In this document: piece after piece, positions 46,595 to 58,765 of the stretch | How positions within the stretch are numbered: the first letter of the stretch is position 1 | Layout: each line of letters begins with the position of its first letter | From: Congeria kusceri | Lineage: Eukaryota; Mollusca; Bivalvia; Myida; Dreissenidae | Direction: 5' to 3' | Length of the DNA: 64,000 bases | Assembly (NCBI GenBank): GCA_027627225.1 | Contig: CM051028.1 | Location: 25,354,364-25,418,363, forward strand | Program-made: the position numbers and the translations under genes | Notes under the pieces: model-generated | Database searches by the model: none | What the model was told of the DNA's origin: nothing | What the model saw: the letters and a program-made list of their open reading frames with translations, nothing else

Positions 46595-46752
46595 GCCCAG
46601 GCCTGTAACAATTTCTAACCCTCTTTAACCTTTCTAATCCATAACACTTTGATTGAAAATTGTATACTCTTTTACAAGTATGCTGACAACCTGACATCTA
46701 GAATTAAATAGAAATATTTAGCGAATAAAAGTTTTATATATAAACAATATGA

Positions 46753-47070
46753 TCACCTCTGTGAATCGCCAAAATAAGTCCAACAAGCATAAGCCGATGA
46801 CAGCAATAGCCCTTGTCCACCATTATTATATCGAAATAGCAAAACTTGGAAACCAAAACCATTTAATTCCATAAAGTACCCAGGATCTTTATACACGTCT
46901 TGTACAAACGTCATTTGTAAAAATGAAGTCGGGCCTAAAAACGCGATCGAGCAATACGTTTTGATGAAGCAAATTCCAACGGCATAGCGACATTTAAAAC
47001 ACATATTTGAGTTGTCCGAACAATAGGCGTCATTCATAATGCGAAAAACTTTCAAATGAAATTTTTCCAT
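46753..47070 (-). CDS. orphan open frame, about 105 codons
   Basis: The ATG at about 47070 opens a frame ending at TGA at 46755-46753. The product starts MEKFHLKVFRIMNDAYC and has several Cys residues (NMCFKCRYAVGIC) but matches nothing I recognise. The bases around the stop (AGAG|GTGATC) could also be a splice donor, making this a first exon. The minus strand 80-90 bp upstream contains ccacgccca, a GC-box-like motif. It may be a real lineage-specific exon or a chance frame. Confidence 0.3.
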   Translation of the reverse strand: MEKFHLKVFRIMNDAYCSDNSNMCFKCRYAVGICFIKTYCSIAFLGPTSFLQMTFVQDVYKDPGYFMELNGFGFQVLLFRYNNGGQGLLLSSAYACWTYFGDSQR

Positions 47071-47589
47071 AGCCACAAAATTAGTTTAATTTAACATTAT
47101 TTAACTCGCAAATGTTTGATTTTTGACCCACGAATTGACTTATCTTGCCGATGGGCGTGGCAATGCATCGTTAAAAGGAAATATGAGTAATATGGGTGTG
47201 GTTACGTAGCCTCGTTAACATATTTATTGGGGCCATCAATTTTCATGGTACACATTTTCTCAAAGGTGTCGAGGAATTTATTCTCACCTATTTTGTTTCA
47301 GTGACGAAATGTTTTTGTTAGAATTCGGTTATTTAATTTACATATGATATTAAATATTCGACGCTGTAACAAAGTGTGGGACAGTGGTTGAAACGCTGTG
47401 CATTTCCTTTAATGATACAGAATGACTCCAGTAACATTGTGGCAAACGAATTACACCCAAGACCCCACATTAAAGTACAAGTTGCTTTAGGGTAATGTGC
47501 ACCTTATAAAATGCACATCAAAAACAAGAAGCTAGGTATAACAACAAAATTATTCAGATTGAAACAGGTAGTAGCAATAGAATAGAAGT
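47071..47589. other. spacer
   Basis: No gene or repeat recognised beyond the possible promoter side of the frame at 46753-47070. Confidence 0.4.
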
Positions 47590-48245
47590 ATTATTTATGA
47601 CCAGTAGTAAAAATTCTAGAAGTAGTAGTAGTGGTGGTGGTTGTAGAAGTAGTAGTAGTAGCAGTGGTAGTAATGGTGATAGTAGCGGTATCATTGGCAG
47701 TGGTATCAGTAGCAGCAGTAGTAGTGGTAGTAGCAGTAGCACCAGCAGTAGTAGTAGTGGCAGTGGTATCAATAGCATCAGCAGCAGTAGTAGTAGTAGT
47801 AGTAGCAGTAGTAGTACTAGTAGTAGTAGTAGTAGCAGTAGAAGTAGTAACAGAAGCAACAGTAGTAATAGTAGCAGCAGTAGCAGTAGTAGTAATAGTA
47901 GTTGTAGCATCAGTAGCAGCAGCAGTAGTAGCAGTAGTAGAAGTAGTAGTAGTAGTAGCAGTAGTAGTAGTGGTAGTAGTAGTAGTAGTAGCAGTAGTAG
48001 AAGTAGTAACAGAAGCAGTAGTAGTAGTAGTAGAGCAGCAGCAGTATTAGTAGTAGCACCTGCAGCAGTAGTGGTATAAGTGGCATTGGTATCATTAGCA
48101 TCAGTAGTAGTAGTAGTAGTCGTAGAAATTGTGGTAGTAGTGGTATCAGTGGCATCAGTAGCAGTGGTAGAAGTGGTGGTAGTAGTGGTATCAGTGGCAG
48201 TGGTATCAATAGCATCAGCAGCAGCAGTAGTAGTAATAGTAGTAG
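47590..48245. repeat. (AGT/AGC)n microsatellite, left part
   Basis: Over 650 bp of AGT, AGC and GGT triplets. It translates as poly-Ser, poly-Val or poly-Leu depending on the frame; none is a gene. Confidence 0.95.
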
Positions 48246-48255
48246 TAGTGTTGTT

Positions 48256-48548
48256 GTTTTTTTCGCCGCTTTAAACAGTATTTCAGTCATATCACGGTGA
48301 TCAGTTAACGTAATCACAATTTTTCTTGGCAAGCTTAGCCGATCTAAGCAGTTTACAAGTACTTAGTGCACATACTTACGCCAGTAACTGACAACTGCCC
48401 TACTTGAATCAGAGGTAGGGGGGAGAATGGCCGTAGAAATAATTTCATGACCAAGCCCCACACAAGTTATGTGGCCGGGCTGGGGCTCGAACTCATAATC
48501 CCCGGATTGACAGTCTAGCGCTCTACCAACTGAGCTAGCCGGGCCCGG
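48256..48548 (-). mobile_element. tRNA-derived SINE, family 2, inserted in the microsatellite
   Basis: The minus strand begins ccgggcccggctagctcagt, with anticodon loop ctgtcaa and box B gagttcgagcc. The body matches 19209-19521 and the tail is at 48256. The same (AGT)n sequence lies on both sides. Confidence 0.92.
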
Positions 48549-48825
48549 CAGCAGTTGTAGTAGTAGTAGTAATAGTAGCAGCAGCAGTAGCAGCAGTAGT
48601 AGTGGGAGTGGTGGCAGTAGTAGAGGTATCAGTAGCAGCAGCAGCAGTCGTAGTAGCAGTAGTAGTAGTAGTAGCAGCAGCAGTAGTAGTAATAGTAGTA
48701 GTAGTAGTAGTAGTAGTACCGGTAATAGTTGTAGTAGTACCAGTAATAGTAGTAGTAGTAGTACTAGTAGTAGCAGCAGCAGAAGCAGCAGCAACAGCAG
48801 CAGCAGCAGTGCAGCAGCAGATGTT
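48549..48825. repeat. (AGT/AGC)n microsatellite, right part
   Basis: Continuation of the array interrupted by the SINE. Confidence 0.95.
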
Positions 48826-49279
48826 GCAAAGTATAGTGATTTGAGTTATTTTTGAGAGTCTTGCTACGTCTGCATATCTGGTTTCACATTAACTGGAGTG
48901 TCCAAGAAACACAACAACAACTGATTCGTATTCAAAATTATTACTTTCAATGCAAAACAAATACACTGTTATCATTAAATATACCAAATAACGTTTATGC
49001 TGACATTTATATGAGCAAATAAACGATATGCAACGATTATCTCATAAAGTAAACACAATGTTTGACAAAGTACTAGTACATATCTTTGTTCGTATCTAGC
49101 TTGTGCAATTTACCCCCAATGACTGATTATGATATAATATATTCGGCCACAACAAAATAGATTTAACATAAGGGTCGCCAATGATGAAATATTGAAAAGA
49201 ATAACAGTACTCTGTATTACTTTCATCATTAAATGACTGTTATTGTTTCGTTAACAGTGGACAGTTTGAGATAGCAGTG
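48826..49279. other. no recognisable feature
   Basis: AT-rich spacer. Confidence 0.5.
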
Positions 49280-49450
49280 ACATAATGGTATGGCATCTGT
49301 CTAACCATTTGGAGATTCTGGGTTTGAACCATACCAGCACCAAGTACCGGTTCTACCATGGAAATGGATATAGGAAGTTTCCACAATCCTATCAGAAAGG
49401 AGCTTTCAGGCCTCTGACTGCCATCCTAGGCTACTATTACATGTAGACCA
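49280..49450 (+). mobile_element. tRNA-derived SINE, family 1, degenerate copy
   Basis: Head ataatggtatggcatctgtc, box B-like gggtttgaacc, and the shared ggttctaccatggaaatgga segment. Confidence 0.6.
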
Positions 49451-50198
49451 TACTTAAGTACTTCTTTTTAATTTAAATGCAGCAAAAAAAACTTGAATGA
49501 TTTGTCATGTAATCATTATTGTATGTGCAGTATATCTGTTCATTTTAAAATGCAATTCTAACATTTCAATTAATTTATTTAAAAATAAAATGTTAACCAT
49601 AACGAGAAATATGGATCAATGCCAGTCTGCAAAATCGAAAGAACAAATGTCTAAATATGTCAAAATACATAATGGACCAGAAGACGTGTAAAAGTTGTAA
49701 AATCTCAAAATTGTGGTTACATTCAATGATTGAAAGATAATTGTTAAGACTAAACACCACACCAAACATTATTTCTGCACAAGATTAGCCTAACATGCAA
49801 TATAGCTCAGCATATAAAATAATATGTTGTAAATAAGGTATTTGTTAAATAAGTGATAACACAAAAAATCTTTTTATAGTAACACAATCATAAATTGGTT
49901 TCACACATACGAAAATAACTTACTTTAGGATGTCTTATATAATCTATAAAACTGTGTGCAAGTACTGGTAAGCTTACGTCTGCAAACAAATATTACATGC
50001 TACTGAATTATGGGCTCTTGATAAGGTATAAACAAAATTATGTTTGTTTCCGGTTACCCAACCTACCAAAAAAAAAGCATTTTCTTGAGTTTGTCTGATA
50101 TTTTTTTGTTTTATTATTTTTGTCAATAATTAAATGTGTTTTGGATAAATAAGTGTTTTGTTTTGATAGCATCCACTTATAAACAATGTTTAAGGATA
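49451..50198. other. AT-rich spacer
   Basis: No gene recognised. Confidence 0.5.
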
Positions 50199-51035
50199 AC
50201 AGTGAAACCTTTCCAAACCGAACCTCTAAAACCCGAATCCCTGTCAAAACCGAATGGCTGGGTCGGTCCCGATTTTGTCCTTCTTATTTTATATATCAAA
50301 AAACCTTAATAAACCGAACCCAGTCAAAACCGAATACCGAATGATTCTGTCGCAAATTTCATCTCATTCAACCTTAAATAACCTGAATAAACTGAGCGGT
50401 GTATCCTGCCAGGTGTCACTTTGCGATACCTCAGAGGCATGAACCCAATAAATGGTGACAGAATTACATGCAAAGGGCATAATCGCCATGGTGATAAGGG
50501 GCCAATGGTGCAATTAACGATTTAGCTAGTCAATGCATGCAATAACAGTTAATTGTTGAAAACAGATTAGTTGGTTGTGTTTTATGTTGAAATATACTTA
50601 CAGTGAAACATTTTAAATGTTTCCCAACAGTGTAATTTATATTAAAATATGCCATTTGGCAGAATAGTCTTGTAAGGTGATACAAACTGTTAATACATGA
50701 CTATACAATCTCTACACCATTGATAATTCGGGAGTTGTTTTATGAAAATAAGTTGTTCTTTAAATACATGAAATTGTTTGATTGACAATTTGAGTGTCGT
50801 TTTATGTACAAAATAAACATTTTTTGAAATGCGAATAATAATATTATATACAATAATAAAATAGTTCACATTAGTGTATTGTTGTATTATTATATACTCG
50901 AATTAACATAGATAAAATAGAGTGTACATTTTTAAGGAAAATGACATTAAATAAAAACCTGGGTAAAACGAACACCTCTGAAAACCGAACAATCAGCCCG
51001 ATCCCGATGCCGTTCGGTTTAGACAGGTTCTACTG
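50199..51035. mobile_element. CCGAACC inverted-repeat element, fuller copy
   Basis: The left end reads acagtgaaacctttccaaac. The right end, inverted, reads acagtagaacctgtctaaac. CCGAACC-type motifs occur inside both ends. The left 200 bp match 21089-21296. The centre is AT-rich without coding sequence. Confidence 0.6.
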
Positions 51036-51269
51036 TATATATTCAGTTTTAAAATCTTCAAGTTGACCATTTACCAAATAAACAAAAAATACAAAATAAA
51101 TATTGACCTACCTACCCTAATTTTTTTGGGCATGTAACCTGAAACAAACATAATTTTTTTCTGCCTAAAGAGTAATTTAAATTATCAAACATAATCAAAC
51201 ATCAAAACAATAGCAGCAAAGTACATCTATTGTCAAAATCAATTTGTTTTCAAGTCTTTTTCTTTAACA

Positions 51270-51275
51270 TTTATT
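51270..51275 (-). terminator. AATAAA near the dehydrogenase stop
   Basis: AATAAA on the minus strand begins only 8 bp after the stop codon. It would give a very short 3' UTR; a signal further left may be used instead. Confidence 0.3.
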
Positions 51276-51282
51276 AACATTC

Positions 51283-52223
51283 CTAATCTGCTAACTTTGT
51301 AACCTTCAAGCTAAGGTCATACACTTTATTGGCAAGGTCAAGGTCACTACCTTGAGAAGACCACTCCTCCTTTCTGCAGTTTCCATAGTAAGCATCTCTC
51401 TCGCCTTCCAGTTCCGGGGCGATGGCACAGTACACGACAGTCTGACAACCCTCTCTGGCTGTCTTGATCAACAGGACATACAACGAATAGAGCACTGCAT
51501 AGACTGGGAAGCAGAAAATCTTGAAAAGTTTTTTGAATACCACCGCATGCCTGCCAAGGTTTGTTCGCACGATACCGGGATGCAAGGTGTACACAGACAC
51601 GTTGGACGGCACATGCTTCTGCAACTCTCGAGCATACAGTAAATTCATTAGCTTACTGGTCGCATACGGCTTTATTTTCTTGTACGACTCTTCACTGTTA
51701 AAGTCTTCCAGATCTGGTGTTCCATACTTGTGAAGAGCTGAGGAAACAAAAACTACCCTGCTGCTCGGTGACTTTTCCAGCAACTCCAGTAGCAAGGTGG
51801 TGAGTAAAACATTTCCGAAATGGTTCACAGCCATGTGTGTTTCAAGGCCATCTTCAGATAGGGCATATGGTGCATTCATAACCCCTGCATTATTTACAAG
51901 CACATCCAACTTGCTCACAGACTTTTTCACCTCCTCACAAAATTCACGAACCGATTGAAATGAAGCAAGATCTAGCTTTTTCACTTCCACATTATGATTT
52001 CTAGTTTTCTTAATAATAGCTTTCGCTGCACTCTTCCCTTTGCTCAGGTCTCGACAAGCTAAGATAACATGAGCATTTCGTTTCACGAGCTCTAAAGCAG
52101 TTTCATACCCAATTCCGCAGTTAGCTCCTGTGACAACTACGGTTTTACCAGTCATAAGGGCTAGACTGGGGCAGTGTGCCGACCAATACAAAACAGCTCT
52201 TCTGACAGCTAGGACAGTGACAC
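51283..52223 (-). CDS. short-chain dehydrogenase, retinol-dehydrogenase-like (main exon)
   Basis: An NADP(H)-dependent oxidoreductase of the classical short-chain dehydrogenase family, probably acting on retinoids or other lipid aldehydes and alcohols. Numbering from the ATG at 52155: cofactor motif TGANCGIG at 9-16, the ACRD Arg35 that favours NADP, NNAG at 88-91, and a catalytic set Asn111, Ser139, Tyr164 and Lys168 (YATSK). A hydrophobic stretch at about 215-235 may anchor it in the endoplasmic reticulum. From that ATG it is 290 residues. The frame stays open 22 codons further to an acceptor (aacatttcag|GT GTC), with no stop between. This suggests a missing upstream exon supplying an N-terminal membrane anchor, as in RDH11-14-type enzymes. 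The upstream exon was not found. All core motifs are intact, so the gene is probably functional. Confidence 0.9.
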
Positions 52224-52274
52224 CTGAAATGTTGTTATAAAGGTAAATGCACCATGTGAGGGTTGTTTATAATT

Positions 52275-52506
52275 GAGGCGTGTCGTGGGAAAAACGGGCT
52301 TAATGCATGTGCGTAAAGTGCCATCCCGGATTTGCCTGTGCAGTCCACACAGGCTGATCCAGGAGGACACTTTTTGACTACAGTGTATTTATGTTTAAAA
52401 GAGACTTCCTTGAGACAGAAAATACCATAAAAGCAGAAAGTGTCGTCCTGGATTACCATGTGCGGACTGCACATGCTGATCCAGGACGACACTTTACGCA
52501 GATGAA
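52275..52506. mobile_element. palindromic MITE, copy D
   Basis: ggcgtgtcgtgggaaaaacg at the left and gctgatccaggacgacactt near the right; the terminal repeat is lost after ttacgcagatga. It lies just upstream of the dehydrogenase exon, in the presumed intron. Confidence 0.85.
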
Positions 52507-53060
52507 GGTCACATATAAATCTTCAAATGAAAACAAGCTGTCAGCTTGTTTTTAAAGAAGTTTAACAGGGAACAATTACAGTTCTATCTATTCTATCTAT
52601 TCTAAAAATTCTGGATTTCCAATTTATTTATGCAATTTATTTATACATCAAAAAATGTAACAGGTGGAAGTCTTGACATCCAGATTTGAAATGTTAGTGG
52701 AATCACTGCACTTAAAATCAAGTTAACATTATTACAATATTTTCCAGTACGTTGACTCTGTAAGTCCCTACAGAGCTAATACTGGTAGTGCATGTATTGA
52801 ACTTGATCATATTATATGATATCAATGCTGAACATAACCATCCATGGAAAATCTTCTTAAATAAGGTAACAAAATTATGTGTCAGGTATTACAAAAAAAA
52901 TGCAAACCTGCAATCCCAATGCAAACTGCTGTACTGGGAAGTTCCAAATTCCACCCCATTTTACACTGAAATGTATTAAATAAAATATTATATTATAGCA
53001 AGTCTTCTATGAGCAATAGTCATAAAATGAAAATCCTGTGTCCTAGAAAATATTTGACGA
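52507..53060. other. spacer
   Basis: No feature recognised. Confidence 0.5.
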
Positions 53061-53277
53061 ATGTCGTGGGAAAACCAGGCTTAATGCATGTGCGAAGTGT
53101 CGTCCCGGATTAGCCTGTGCAGTCCGCACAGGCTAATCCAGGACGACTCTTTCCGCTTATATGGTATTTTCTGTTTTAATTAAGTCTCTTCTAAACATAT
53201 ATCCACTGCAGGCGGAAAGTGTCATCTGGGACGAAACTTTACATGCATTAAGCCCGGTTTTCCCATGACACGCCTCA
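53061..53277. mobile_element. palindromic MITE, copy E
   Basis: Left atgtcgtgggaaaaccaggc and right ggttttcccatgacacgcct ends are intact. The core contains the gcctgtgcagtccgcacagg palindrome. Confidence 0.9.
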
Positions 53278-55542
53278 TTTGTACATTTTTTTCATGTTAT
53301 TAATGCCTTTTTATTAAACCAGGTTTCCCAGAAAAAAGAAGATCACTGTGAGACAACTATTTACAAAATAATAACCCTACGTATTGGGACAGGGACATAC
53401 TTAAGTTATTTCCTGTAATTTTGATCCAAAATTCAGGGATATATATGATATATATTGTTTGACATTAGGTATTATCACACACAGTCTATGCTGTGTCCTG
53501 CAAGCGAGTACTACTTGTGTATTTTACTACCATGGAATATGAATCACTTCATTAAAGATATATTTAAATAATTAAAGAGAATGCATGTTAGTATAACATA
53601 GGCCATTTCTAATAATAGAGAGGAACTAATTGGTAGCTGTTTAAAGCTTAACTGACTACGCCATGTACCAGTAGAGCACAGTTTGCACAACATGTCAATT
53701 AAACAGATACTTGATGGTGACAGTATTGACGCAATATACTGTGTCAATAGTCGCTATGCAACCGGGTTTATCACTGTAATGAAGGTTTCCAGTTAAAACC
53801 TAATGTGAAATTGTGTTGTCTGAAGAAAAGATTTCCATTTCAAAAAGGGACACACAAAATCTGTTGGCCAAAATTAGGGACTGCGTTGTCGCAATATCTG
53901 GGGTGTCCCAATAATTGGGGTAATTATGGTATATATAAATTTGCATAAACAGATTCATGTATGTTGCAGTATGTCTCAGCGGCTTAGTCAAGTTTTTAAT
54001 ATTGGGGTGGCAGAGAATTTATAATATACCAATACTTATAATAATTATATTTAATGAAGTTAGAAGACCTAGATAACATGTTAAGTATTCACATATAAAG
54101 CCTCGCAAAGTGCATTACATATACATGTAGATCTAAGGGGTAACATTTAGTTTATATTTACATTGCATAGGCATTTTAATACGGAAGGGGTATGCATTCA
54201 TAATCGTTTGAACGCAATGCCTTATCACCGGCGTAGTAATATCTGTGTGTCCTATTTTTATGCAAATTAAATTTCGACAAAATAATATTTACATGAACTA
54301 AGATGTCTTATACTGTTCAATGTTACTCTTTTTTGCATGTATTGTTGACGTTTGATTAAATGTTTTTATAATTAATATACATGAACATTTCGTTCCAGTT
54401 CTTCTTCTACAAAAATCAATTTGACATCTCTTTTCACTTTTGCTTGATATTATTCTATCATGCAAGGTCTACAAGTGTTATTATTAAACAAAGCCATTTT
54501 GCTAGCAAGTAATATGTACATGTTATGGTATTTTAGGTAAACTACTTTTCTTAGAAGCGACCACAGAAAATCTCCATGACGTAACATCGGTTCAGGAACA
54601 TAGCTTTAAAATGGATTTGATATCACATTGATGTGTCTATTTGCTAGATGCATTTTGATCGTCTAATTTATTGTGCATTTATATCACAGTTAATAATGAT
54701 GAATTGTTTAACATGTACAATAAGAAAAAAAAGCATGTTGAGGTCTATATTAAAATGTTATCCTTTCTAATACAGTTATGCCCAGGCAAAGCAAAGAGCT
54801 TAGATACGCCCGTGTTGATGCTATTGATCGATGATCTAGCTTACACGTCATCACTAGTTTAGTGATGTCATTTGTGCATTGTTTTGCATTTTTCTCGCCG
54901 AGTGAAAATTTGGATAGATCTATATGGTGTGGATTTAAAGCATTTAAGTCTCCATCTGCTGTGTTAATAACGTTAATAATAAAACAGGATTATCCAGGAT
55001 CTGTTAAACTCCCAGCCTAGGAATTGTGTGATTTTAAAGTGTCAGAACTCAGCTGTGGTATAGAAGTATTCATGATGTGGATTTACTGTCTTGCTAACAA
55101 AGCACCTCTTATTTTATATTAATCTTTCTAAAGCATTAATAATGTTTGGTGCTTGTTGGCTATACCGGCCGAAATGGCAGTTCTTCTTGATGTCACAGGA
55201 ATTTTTGCATTTGTTTAAGTTACTTTTTTAGTTTTGTAGCGATATGATTTAGGCCTATGCAAGGAAAATAACAATGTTATGACTCATAATGTTTACATTA
55301 ACTTTCATTTGTCGCAGAAAATTGAATGTAAAATATGGAGAAAATGACATTTTTGTAGGGAACTATTTAATTAATCGTAGTTTGCATTCAATTTTGTGTA
55401 GTTCGGTTACAAGGGGCGGTACTGCGCTGTTCCGATAAGAAAACTGCTGTGCATGATATTTCTCTTAGAATGGCAATAAAATGCATGTTAAACAAAAGTA
55501 ATATAAAGGAATGCTATGAAATCATCCCAAATATAATGTAAA
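53278..55542. other. 2.3 kb spacer
   Basis: AT-rich, no gene recognised. About 53840-53940 is a diverged relative of 31470-31580. Confidence 0.4.
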
Positions 55543-56245
55543 CAGGGTGGCGAAATCTCAAAAAAACATACTTGTCCACGGAAATTTAACTTGTCCGTTG
55601 ATGAAATCCACTTGTCCGTATATATATTAAAATGCATGTATTGAATGATGTGAAATATTCTGCAATAAATCAAAATGTGTATGTCTTGCTTTATTTTGAT
55701 ATCTCCATAGTGCATCCTTTATATTAGTGTTTGATAAATAAATTAAAAGAGTTTTTCTTTGTACTGTTTAATGGACTATTCAAAGCTTCAGGTTTCTGTT
55801 CCGAAATTGAAGATTTTATTAAAAAATATTCCATTGTTCACCGTAAAAGTGTCTGAAATAAGATTGCAGACTGCGTTTTGTTAATTTTAATGCAACATGA
55901 TAAATTCTGTTACGAATGCTAAAAAATAGAAACCCGTCAACACTGCAGTCTAAAAGTCGGATCATATGTTGAAAATGCGCAATGCTTTTCAATGCGTTCC
56001 ATGTATTGTGGGCTGCTTTACTCTGTATATAGCACACATTTTGCTGCGCAAATAGCACTGACAATGCAAACGCATGTCAACATCCGGTATTGCAAAAACT
56101 GAAATTCTACTTTATTTTTTTTATTCTCCGAGCTGTTTCTCAAGAAATTGGTTGTCCAAGGACAACTTGATTGAAAAAATTCAGTTGCCCAGACCTACAA
56201 ATGTACGACTCGGACAACTCGGACATTTGATTTTGCCACCCCTGG
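55543..56245. mobile_element. inverted-repeat element, about 700 bp
   Basis: acagggtggcgaaatctca at the left and gattttgccacccctg at the right are inverted partners. Inside, acttgtccgttgatgaa-type motifs recur. No transposase is seen. Confidence 0.6.
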
Positions 56246-56251
56246 TAAATA

Positions 56252-56410
56252 TAAGGTTTGAAATTAATGTTGGTTGCGTTCATGCGATTATGAACGCAAT
56301 GGTCAAACTGGCCAATTATCCATGAGCGCTAGCGCGCATCACGGATTTGCCAGTTTGACCATTGCGTTCATAATTGCATGTGCGCAACCAAAATTAATTT
56401 CAATCCTTAA
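56252..56410. repeat. 159-bp near-perfect palindrome
   Basis: Arms start taaggtttgaaattaatg and end attaatttcaatcctta. They include gaacgcaatggtcaaactgg and its inverted form ccagtttgaccattgcgttc. The centre is gagcgctagcgcgc. Only a few mismatches and a short loop are present. Confidence 0.9.
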
Positions 56411-58207
56411 TTATTTTGGATCCAACAATAATAATACAATTGTTTTAAGAAACAAATAGCTAAGGTTTGTATAAAATGTAAAAAAAACATGATTAGCACT
56501 GTAAGACTGATTTGTTTTATGTGAAGTTTTGTGAAATATGAGTTATTGAGGCTTCTCACATACTTAGATTCTTCGTGTAATGAAAGTAAATTGCGCATCA
56601 TATTGACAGAACTTGTCAGACAGTAACACTCTCTCATGTTCGGTATATGGATTAAAAATGTCCATAAAAAGCCTCAGTGGCTTTCTCAAGTCATTCTCTG
56701 AAGCGATACTTTGGCAAGTCGTTAATCCAAGTGGATTAAAGGACTGCCAGAGTATCTTTGCAATCAAAAAACAATCTCCATATAATTTAACGACCATCCA
56801 CAGTCGTTAATCCACTTGACTGCCTAACACTCTGTATGTTGCGAACTGTTTACTGACCAGTCTTTGGCGCGATCAAATTTTAAGTAGACGTTAAAGGCGA
56901 CGTTGGAATATTGGAGCAGCGAATATGTAATATGAAGGCGACAATAAATACTAACCGCAGTAAATACTAATGCATAATTTTCCGAAAGAGCGTTTTGACC
57001 GAATATTTACCCGTTGCACATTAGCAATCATATTAATTACACGAAGGCGCTATTATACTAATCTTTGAAACAAAGGTTTGAACTTGAAAATTGTATACTT
57101 TAAAAAGAACATTGCACAAAATTAATAAATACTAGATGATAAAACTCGATTTGCTCACCAACAACTTTCGAGCAAGGTCAACAAATACTAAAACACCGGA
57201 TATGCTTGATCGTCGTCTACAGGGATTGAACATAATTGTTTCTACGTGCATTTTGCTGATATATTCATTTACAAATCATGTCAATAATCAAACAGATAAA
57301 ATAATATATGTTTTTACCCAATTAAAAATAAAATGTATATATTTTCGCAATAACATGGTAGTTTACACGTTTTCAAATCGGTTAAAATATTAAACCGGTG
57401 TCAATAAATGGAACGATCTAGTAATTCGTTACAATTCTTGACCCATTGGCTTACCAAAACAAAACTTTGAACTTCTAATATGAATACCGTCAGAAATCGA
57501 GTATTGAAAGGTTCGGTCTTATTTTGCTGATGTTTCTTAATGCTTTTAAAATACTTTAATGCAATGAAATCGCACTTCACTTACAGTTAAGTACAATTAT
57601 TATGTTAAAGCTTGCTTGTGTAATGCATTTCTGCTAAGAGTCTCGTCCGATTTCGTTGCAGATTTTTAATAAGATATAGTTTTAACTCTGTCGTCTGTGC
57701 CAAAGAATTAGGAGTAGTTCCCCGTGGTTTTCTACACAAGTTTTGCTTTCCAGTAATTAAGGTTATACTGTACACTACTTTTTTTTCAAAATTGGAAAGG
57801 ATTGCTCCCCTTGTTACCGATTACCGCGACTCCGTCGTGCAAGTTGTCAAATTTAACTTATAGACAGTGTTGTGTGGTTTGATGTTTTGCAGGATTCCAA
57901 ATGAAATAATTGTTTATTTGTTGATTGCCATGTGTTTGTAAGATATTTTTACATCTTATAATCGTTTATTAAAAGTTGTAAGTATCATATTTTCATTTTG
58001 GTTATTCAACCAATCGTTAGTACAGCGACTCCATCGGAACACAGTATACCACTTACACAAAAATATTTCATTCATCAACCGAGTGTCTAAATTTTTGATT
58101 CCCTGGTCTGTCACTGTGTATCTACATAAAAATATGCCATTTGCTTCTGTGAGAGCTCCGTCTAGGTGGCGCTGTGCTTGCGGGTATATAAAGGCCAACA
58201 GATTCAA
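56411..58207. other. 1.8 kb spacer
   Basis: No gene recognised. Small repeats of cgttaatccacttg/gtggatta occur at 56725-56820. Confidence 0.4.
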
Positions 58208-58765
58208 TAGTCAGGCGGATCCATTGTCTAGTGCATTGAAAGGCACTAGTTTCACAACCCAGGGGTGGAAGGTTCCAGCCCCCGCTACCGTTAACCTACT
58301 AACTCGTCTTTCGCATGAGACATTAAACAGAGGGGCAGTGTACTAGATCCTGCACACCGGGTACTAAAAGACCCAGGGTCACCTCTGGAATGGGGCGTCT
58401 CCTGTATCTTGCACAATTTCCCTTAACCTAACTAAAAAGTTTTCTGGGGGCAAATTGGCGATATGGGAGAGAGTCTCGGTGCATTCGATAAAAATTCACT
58501 ACACACACACAGTCAGGCAGTGGCGGATCCGTGGTCTAGTGGTAACACACTGGCTTTGTCTTTTACGTAAGATGTTAAATCGAGGTGCAGTGTACTAGTT
58601 GATTCACACCGGGCACTATAAGATCAAGGGTCAGCTTTGGAACGGGGCATCTCCTGTATCTTGAACTATCCCCCATAACCCAACTAACAAGTCTTCTGGG
58701 GGTGATGGCCATATGGGAGAGAATCCCGGTGCACTCGTTAAAAATTTACTAAACACATAGTCAGG
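58208..58765 (+). mobile_element. two tandem tRNA-derived SINE-like copies
   Basis: Two head-to-tail copies (about 58208-58511 and 58512-58765) share ggcggatcc-gtctagtg, gcacaccgggtactaaaaga, gggcgtctcctgtatcttgc and atatgggagagagtctcggt. The phrase agtcaggc stands at the start, the junction and the end. Confidence 0.8.

Noticed and set aside
47554..48844. Poly-Ser, poly-Val and poly-Leu open frames on both strands.
   Set aside because: All are readings of one (AGT/AGC)n microsatellite and a SINE.
52156..52191. Starting the dehydrogenase at a TTG codon at 52191.
   Set aside because: TTG is not a usual eukaryotic start; the open frame upstream is better explained by a splice acceptor.
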